A stretch of 9,344 bases of DNA from Kocuria sp. (GTDB lineage: Bacteria > Actinomycetota > Actinomycetes > Actinomycetales > Micrococcaceae). Below the pieces are notes generated by a model. The model had not been told where the DNA came from, searched no databases, and saw only the letters and a program-made list of their open reading frames with translations. The number at the start of each line of letters is the position of its first letter. The stretch's first letter is position 1. The position numbers were made by a program, and so were the translations under genes. Positions 5,998-9,344 of the stretch are shown here, piece by piece. Location of the stretch: NCBI GenBank assembly GCA_030453435.1, contig JAKDKI010000066.1:1-9344 (forward strand), given 5' to 3'.

Positions 5998-7029
5998 ATG
6001 CCTTATGAATTCGGTGCAGAGCTCGCCCAGCGCGACGGCATTGACATGCACGTGCACATCGAGTGCTCGGACCACGGCCACGCGTCCTTGCCGCAGGCCC
6101 TGACGGAGGCGTCCGCCAAGTACTTCAAGGCGGAGGACCGCTCCCCGTCGCTGGACACCATTGCCGAGCGCTACCGCGAGTGGAACCTGGCCGCGGTCGT
6201 GTTCACCGTGGACGCCACCACCGCCCTGGGCCACGAGCCGAACTCGATCGAGGAGATCGCGGAAGGCGCGGCGCGCAACAACGACGTGCTGATTCCCTTC
6301 GGTTCCGTGGACCCGCTCCAGGTTCCCCAGGCCGTGGAGCGTGCCAAGCAGCTGGTCGAGGAATTCGGGGTCAAGGGCTTCAAGTTCCACCCGTCGCTGC
6401 AGGGCTTCGACCCCTCGGACGAGAAGTACTACCCGATCTACGAGGCCATCCAGGAACTGGGTGTCCCCGCCCTGTTCCACACCGGTCAGAACGGCATGGG
6501 CGCGGGCCTTCCGGGGGGTTACGGCATCAAGCTGGGCTATTCCAACCCGTTGCTGTTGGACTCGGTGGCCGCTGACTTCCCGAACCTGCAGGTCATCATG
6601 GCCCACCCCTCGGTGCCGTGGCAGGAAGAGGCCAACTCGATCGCCACGCACAAGGCGAACGTGTGGATCGACCTGTCCGGCTGGTCGCCCAAGTACTTCC
6701 CGGAGTCACTGGTGCGTGCCTCCAACTCGATGCTTCAGGACAAGGTGCTCTTCGGCACCGACTACCCGCTGATCACACCTCAGAAGTGGCTGGGTGCTTT
6801 CGAGCAGCAGTGCTTCAAGGACGAGGTCAAGCCCAAGATCCTCAAGGGCAACGCCCTGCGGCTCTTCGGCCTCGGGGAACTCGAGGGGGCCTACGAACCC
6901 AGCGAGGGCGGCGTCGTCGTCGCGGCCAAGAAGTACGCCGCCGAGAAGGCGGCCCAGGCGCAGAAGGTGGAGCGGGCACGAGCGAGCTGTACCCGGACTG
7001 CGACCCGTACGGCATTGCCGACCGGCTGA
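5998..7029 (+). CDS. Amidohydrolase-2 family metal-dependent hydrolase/decarboxylase with apparent stop-codon read-through tail
   Basis: A TIM-barrel enzyme of the ACMSD/amidohydrolase-2 type; family members hydrolyse or decarboxylate small carboxylic or aromatic acids using one divalent metal. Visible metal and catalytic residues: H18-x-H20 (DMHVHIE) on strand 1, H131 in KFHPS, H161 in ALFHTGQ, H203 in IMAHPS, and Asp255 in LFGTDYP on strand 8. The usual core ends near LRLFGL (about 291); an Ala/Lys/Gln-rich tail follows. ATG start with AAGGGA 7 nt upstream, 38 nt after the SDR stop. Oddity: codon 328 (6979-6981) is CGA where TGA would give a 327-residue protein and an ATGA overlap with the next gene. 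As written, the frame runs on for 16 low-complexity residues rich in Arg and Thr (RASCTRTATRTALPTG) to the TGA at 7027-7029. The specific substrate is unknown; a C-C or C-N cleaving step on a CoA-pathway intermediate is inferred from context. Confidence 0.9.
   Translation: MPYEFGAELAQRDGIDMHVHIECSDHGHASLPQALTEASAKYFKAEDRSPSLDTIAERYREWNLAAVVFTVDATTALGHEPNSIEEIAEGAARNNDVLIPFGSVDPLQVPQAVERAKQLVEEFGVKGFKFHPSLQGFDPSDEKYYPIYEAIQELGVPALFHTGQNGMGAGLPGGYGIKLGYSNPLLLDSVAADFPNLQVIMAHPSVPWQEEANSIATHKANVWIDLSGWSPKYFPESLVRASNSMLQDKVLFGTDYPLITPQKWLGAFEQQCFKDEVKPKILKGNALRLFGLGELEGAYEPSEGGVVVAAKKYAAEKAAQAQKVERARASCTRTATRTALPTG
6964..6972 (+). promoter_or_regulatory. Shine-Dalgarno site supporting an ACG start for the acyl-CoA dehydrogenase
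   Basis: AAGGTGGAG lies inside the 3' end of the amidohydrolase gene, 5 nt before ACG (6978-6980). No ATG, GTG or TTG exists in the dehydrogenase frame between this site and the conserved N-terminus. The well-placed ribosome site is therefore the main evidence for where translation begins. Confidence 0.65.
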
Positions 7030-8147
7030 CCGAGGACGAGCGCGCACCCATCCTGCGCTTGCGGACGGTGCTCGAGAACGAGATCAAGCCGCTGGTGGCC
7101 GAGTACTGGGAGAAGGGCGAGTTCCCGTACCAGATCGCGCCGTCCCTGCACGGGCTGAACCTGATGACCCCGGAGGAGATCGACGGTGAGCCGCGCTCGC
7201 TGTACCACGGGTTCCGGATCTTCGAACTGGCCCGCACGGATGCGTCGATGGCCACGTTCTACACGGCGCAGGCGGGCTTGTTCCGCACCTCGTGCCGCGT
7301 GGGTGCGTCCCCGGAACAGTTCGCCGAACTGGACCCCAAGATCACCTCGTTCGAGACCACCGGTGTGTTCTGCCTGACCGAACCGGACCACGGTTCGGAC
7401 ATCGCCGGCGGCCTGGCCGCGACGGCCGAGCGCCAGGGCGATGAGTGGGTCATCAACGGTGCCAAGCGCTGGATCGGTGGTGCATTCACCGCCGATTACC
7501 TGGCCGTGTTCGCCCGCGACGTGGCCGACGGCCAGGTCAAGGCGTTCCTCGTGGACCGCGAGGCGCCCGGCGTAACGCTCGAGAAGATCTACGGCAAAAC
7601 CGCCCTGCGCATGATGCAGAACGCGGACATCTCGCTCGAGAACGTGCGCGTTCCCGAGGCGCAGCGACTGCAGAACTGCAACTCGTTCAAGGACGTTGCG
7701 GCCATGCTGCGCGTCATGCGCTCGGACGTCGCGTGGATCGCCACCGGCATTCAGGCCGGAGCGTACGAGGCCGCGCTGCGTTACGTGTGTTCCCGCGAAC
7801 AGTTCGGCAAGTCGCTGGGCAGCTTCCAGCTCGTGCAGGAAAAGCTTGCGCGCATGCTGGGCAACGTCACGGCGAGCCTCTCGATGGTGTCCGATCTCGC
7901 CGAGAAGCAGGACCGCGGCGAGTACCGGGACGAGGATTCCGCGCTCGCCAAGATGTGGATCTCACTGCACATGCGCGAGACCGTGGCCCTGGCCCGCGAA
8001 GTGGTCGGAGGCAACGGGATCACGCTTGCGACCGACGTCGCCCGCTTCCACGCGGACGCCGAGGCCGTCTATTCCTACGAAGGCACCCACGAGATCAACG
8101 CGCTCGTGGTCGGCCGTTCCATCACGGGCAAGTCGGCTTTCGCCTGA
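6978..8147 (+). CDS. Acyl-CoA dehydrogenase, glutaryl-CoA dehydrogenase-like subfamily (non-canonical ACG start)
   Basis: An FAD-dependent flavoenzyme, 389 residues if started at ACG 6978, the normal family length. It oxidises an acyl-CoA to the 2-enoyl-CoA and passes electrons to ETF. Visible: N-terminal helical domain (SELYPDCDPYGIADRLTEDE onward); the FAD-binding signature CLTEPDHGSDIAG; the middle beta domain; SREQFGKSLGSFQLVQEKLA in the C-terminal helical domain; and YEGTHEINALVVGRSITG near the end. Its Glu368 is the probable catalytic base. That C-terminal motif closely resembles glutaryl-CoA dehydrogenases and short-chain relatives, so a short, branched or dicarboxylic acyl-CoA is a reasonable guess; I cannot tell whether decarboxylation occurs. 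Start: no ATG, GTG or TTG stands before residue 28 in frame (TTG 7059, GTG 7068), and those would remove conserved helix A. ACG with AAGGTGGAG 5 nt upstream is best. One T at 6979 would restore ATG. Third gene of the operon. Confidence 0.9.
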   Translation, partial: TSELYPDCDPYGIADRLTEDERAPILRLRTVLENEIKPLVAEYWEKGEFPYQIAPSLHGLNLMTPEEIDGEPRSLYHGFRIFELARTDASMATFYTAQAGLFRTSCRVGASPEQFAELDPKITSFETTGVFCLTEPDHGSDIAGGLAATAERQGDEWVINGAKRWIGGAFTADYLAVFARDVADGQVKAFLVDREAPGVTLEKIYGKTALRMMQNADISLENVRVPEAQRLQNCNSFKDVAAMLRVMRSDVAWIATGIQAGAYEAALRYVCSREQFGKSLGSFQLVQEKLARMLGNVTASLSMVSDLAEKQDRGEYRDEDSALAKMWISLHMRETVALAREVVGGNGITLATDVARFHADAEAVYSYEGTHEINALVVGRSITGKSAFA

Positions 8148-8207
8148 TTCGCCGACGACGCCGCGGGCCGTTGCGCTCTTTTTGCTCATTACCCCTAGGA
8201 GAATTTC

Positions 8208-8669
8208 ATGACCGCCAAGACCGTTGTTTCCTTTGACGAAGTTGCCGACCTCGCCGGTAAGGATCTGGGCTTTTCCGAGTGGCGCGAGATCACTCAGGAC
8301 CAGGTGAACTTGTTCGCTGACGCCACCGACGATCACCAGTGGATCCACACCGATCCCGAGAAGGCCGCGTCCGGTCCGTTCGGTGCACCGATCGCCCACG
8401 GCTTCCTGACCCTGTCCTTGCTGATCCCCATGTGGGGCGAGCTCTTCGACGTGTCCGACGTGAAGACCAAGGTCAACTACGGCCTGGACAAGGTCCGCTT
8501 CACCTCACCCGTGAAGGTCGGTGCGCGAGTGCGCATGACCGTGACCATTACGGAAGTCTCCGAGGTCAAGGGCAACGGCCTGCACCTGGTGGCCGACGCG
8601 ACCATCGAGATCGAGGGCGAAGAGCGCCCCGCAGTGGTGGCACGCTTCTTGAACCGCTTCTACAAGTAA
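8208..8669 (+). CDS. MaoC-like (R)-specific enoyl-CoA hydratase
   Basis: A 153-residue single hot-dog-fold hydratase, probably dimeric and cytoplasmic. It adds water to a trans-2-enoyl-CoA to give the (3R)-hydroxyacyl-CoA. The hydratase-2 motif reads FADATDDHQWIHTDPEKA, with catalytic Asp42 and His47 spaced five residues apart, as in PhaJ-type enzymes. GPFGAPIAHGFLTLSLL (56-72) follows, as in actinobacterial NodN/Rv0130-like hydratases. The substrate would come from the acyl-CoA dehydrogenase directly upstream, and the product suits the SDR enzyme at the start of the operon, whose nearest-looking relatives act on (3R)-hydroxyacyl-CoA. ATG start with AGGAG (8196-8200) 7 nt upstream. A 60-nt gap separates it from the dehydrogenase; that gap holds a T5 run but no convincing hairpin, so co-transcription is expected. 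Last gene of the operon. Confidence 0.93.
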   Translation: MTAKTVVSFDEVADLAGKDLGFSEWREITQDQVNLFADATDDHQWIHTDPEKAASGPFGAPIAHGFLTLSLLIPMWGELFDVSDVKTKVNYGLDKVRFTSPVKVGARVRMTVTITEVSEVKGNGLHLVADATIEIEGEERPAVVARFLNRFYK

Positions 8670-8670
8670 G

Positions 8671-8800
8671 CGTTCTCTGCGGCTTTGCACCTCAGGGCCC
8701 GTTAGAATCCTCCGCTACATGTGACGGCTCGTAAGAGCCCTTGCGGCGTGGTTTGAAGGTTCTAATGAGCCCTGAGGTGTTCGAGGGTTCTAGCGGAACG
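8671..8800. repeat. Nested long inverted repeat / candidate structured RNA or mini-element
   Basis: CACCTCAGGGC (8688-8698) is perfectly inverted as GCCCTGAGGTG (8769-8779). The pairing continues inward through TTAGAA (8702-8707) and TTCTAA (8760-8765), giving about 22 base pairs with a single C/A mismatch if G-U pairs are counted. Inside the 48-nt loop CCGC (8712-8715) can pair with GCGG (8743-8746). Within that, GGCTC (8726-8730) pairs with GAGCC (8735-8739), capped by GTAA, a GNRA-type tetraloop in RNA. Outside, CGTTC (8671-8675) matches GAACG (8796-8800). No U-run follows on either strand. It could act as a two-way terminator for the MaoC operon and the opposing dehydrogenase, be a dispersed palindromic element or MITE, or be a structured RNA. 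No flanking target duplication was seen. Confidence 0.65.
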
Positions 8801-8834
8801 TGGTGTGTGCGGCGCTCACAGTTTCTACTGCTCG

Positions 8835-8871
8835 GTGGCGTGTGACCCGTGGCGTGCGGCCCGTGGGCCCG
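8835..8871. repeat. Short tandem repeat, 14-bp unit, about 2.6 copies
   Basis: GTGGCGTGTGACCC (8835-8848) is followed directly by GTGGCGTGCGGCCC (8849-8862), which differs at two positions, and then by a degenerate partial copy GTGGGCCCG (8863-8871). It probably arose by slippage; no function is suggested by the sequence. Confidence 0.5.
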
Positions 8872-8906
8872 GGTAGCTAATGAGCGCTAAGTCGTAGCGG
8901 CAGCCA

Positions 8907-9344
8907 TCAGTCCTTGGGCGTACCGCGCTCCGCAACCCACTTCTGGAACACTGCGGAGTCCTGTTCGCCCAGCCCCGCGTCGATGAGCTGCTCCGCGGCG
9001 CTCGCAATGGGTCCACCCAGTACCGACTTGGTTCCGGTGGCGCGGGCCGCGTCCAAGTAGGCGGAGACGTCCTTGTGGACGAACGCCGCCTGCGCGGACA
9101 CCGAGTAGTCGTGGGCCACGAGCTTGGGCGTCTTATTGTTCATGATCACCGATCCCGCATAACCGCCCTGGAGCAGGTCCAGCAGCTTGGCCAGATCCAG
9201 CCCGGCGCGTTCGGCCACCACGCTGGCCTCGGAGATCGCCACGATCTCGGCCGCGCAGATCAACTGGTTGCACGCCTTGGCCACCTGCCCCGATCCCAAC
9301 GGCCCCAGATGAACGGGGCGACCGCACGAGGACAGGACGTCCGA
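8907..9344 (-). CDS. 3-hydroxyisobutyrate dehydrogenase-family beta-hydroxyacid dehydrogenase, C-terminal part (runs off window)
   Basis: The last 145 residues of an NAD(P)-dependent beta-hydroxyacid dehydrogenase (HIBADH / tartronate semialdehyde reductase family). The visible part starts at the end of the Rossmann domain (GRPVHLGPLGSGQVAKACNQ). It contains the catalytic Lys at visible residue 23 within the GxGxxxKxxxN motif, with Asn four residues later. The all-helical C-terminal domain follows, including AAFVHKDVSAYLDAARATGT, the family's conserved KD-x-x-x-A...G stretch near the substrate pocket. The N-terminal GxGxMG cofactor site lies outside the window. A TTG at 9299 is in frame but internal, since conserved sequence precedes it. 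Convergent to the MaoC operon, so not co-transcribed with it. Exact substrate (3-hydroxyisobutyrate, tartronate semialdehyde or another) cannot be decided from the C-terminal half. Confidence 0.9.
   Translation of the reverse strand, partial: SDVLSSCGRPVHLGPLGSGQVAKACNQLICAAEIVAISEASVVAERAGLDLAKLLDLLQGGYAGSVIMNNKTPKLVAHDYSVSAQAAFVHKDVSAYLDAARATGTKSVLGGPIASAAEQLIDAGLGEQDSAVFQKWVAERGTPKD

Larger units (their letters stand above)
8670..8906. other. Repeat-rich gap between convergent operon end and HIBADH gene
   Basis: A 237-bp stretch without a supported gene. It starts directly after the MaoC stop and ends just before the stop of the opposing dehydrogenase. It contains the nested inverted repeat at 8671-8800 and a short tandem repeat at 8835-8871. 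The 9-mer CTAATGAGC occurs twice (8762-8770 and 8877-8885). One short minus-strand frame crosses part of it, but it has no recognisable product and is not annotated. Confidence 0.6.

Noticed and set aside
5875..6651. Long open frame of 258 codons on the minus strand opposite the SDR end and the amidohydrolase.
   Set aside because: It is the mirror of strongly G/C3-biased coding DNA. The protein is Val/Gly/His/Arg-rich without a recognisable domain, and the plus strand carries an amidohydrolase with its full metal-site motifs.
6618..6977. Upstream extension of the acyl-CoA dehydrogenase frame to an ATG at 6618 (509-residue protein).
   Set aside because: The extension is Arg/Gly-rich out-of-frame translation of the amidohydrolase gene. 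Family similarity begins only around SELYPDCDPYG, after the Shine-Dalgarno at 6964-6972.
8148..8207. T5 run in the 60-nt gap between acyl-CoA dehydrogenase and MaoC as a possible terminator.
   Set aside because: No stable hairpin directly precedes the T-run, and the MaoC gene has a good Shine-Dalgarno and fits the same pathway.
8670..8906. tRNA, CRISPR or att site in the final intergenic region.
   Set aside because: The inverted repeat does not form a cloverleaf with an anticodon arm. There is no repeat-spacer array, and no integrase or tRNA end is visible.

Overview
The window is GC-rich DNA with strong Shine-Dalgarno sites, GTG and TTG starts alongside ATG, and tightly spaced genes. Together with a CsbD-type stress protein and actinobacterial-looking lipoprotein and membrane proteins, this suggests a high-GC Gram-positive, probably an actinobacterium (Micrococcales-like). 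That placement is inferred from style and gene families only.

Layout. Positions 1-588 (minus) carry the N-terminus of a BadF/NagK-type sugar kinase, overlapped by an upstream antibiotic-biosynthesis-monooxygenase (ABM) protein. A divergent control region (589-740) separates these from a TTG-started cytochrome P450 (741-1952, plus). A strong hairpin (1967-1999) lies between the P450 and a convergent CsbD-like protein (2025-2216, minus). Next come a lipoprotein of unknown function (2357-3313, minus) and a divergently transcribed single-pass membrane protein (3455-4462, plus). The latter converges on a MarR regulator (4469-4903, minus).

The MarR gene is divergent from a four-gene plus-strand operon: SDR dehydrogenase (5024-5959), amidohydrolase-2 family protein (5998 onward), glutaryl-CoA-dehydrogenase-like acyl-CoA dehydrogenase (6978-8147) and MaoC enoyl-CoA hydratase (8208-8669). 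Acyl-CoA dehydrogenase, hydratase and dehydrogenase supply the three classical steps of a beta-oxidation turn. The amidohydrolase is the extra, untypical step, and MarR is the likely effector-responsive switch. No thiolase or CoA ligase is visible. After a repeat-rich intergenic stretch (8670-8906), a 3-hydroxyisobutyrate-dehydrogenase-type gene (minus) runs off the right edge.

Two observations stand out. First, at the amidohydrolase/acyl-CoA dehydrogenase junction the sequence reads ACGA where a classical ATGA stop/start overlap is expected. One base (6979) removes both the upstream stop and the downstream ATG, leaving an ACG start behind a good Shine-Dalgarno. Second, the 3' intergenic region holds a long nested inverted repeat with a GUAA-capped inner hairpin, which fits either a structured RNA or a small mobile or repeat element.
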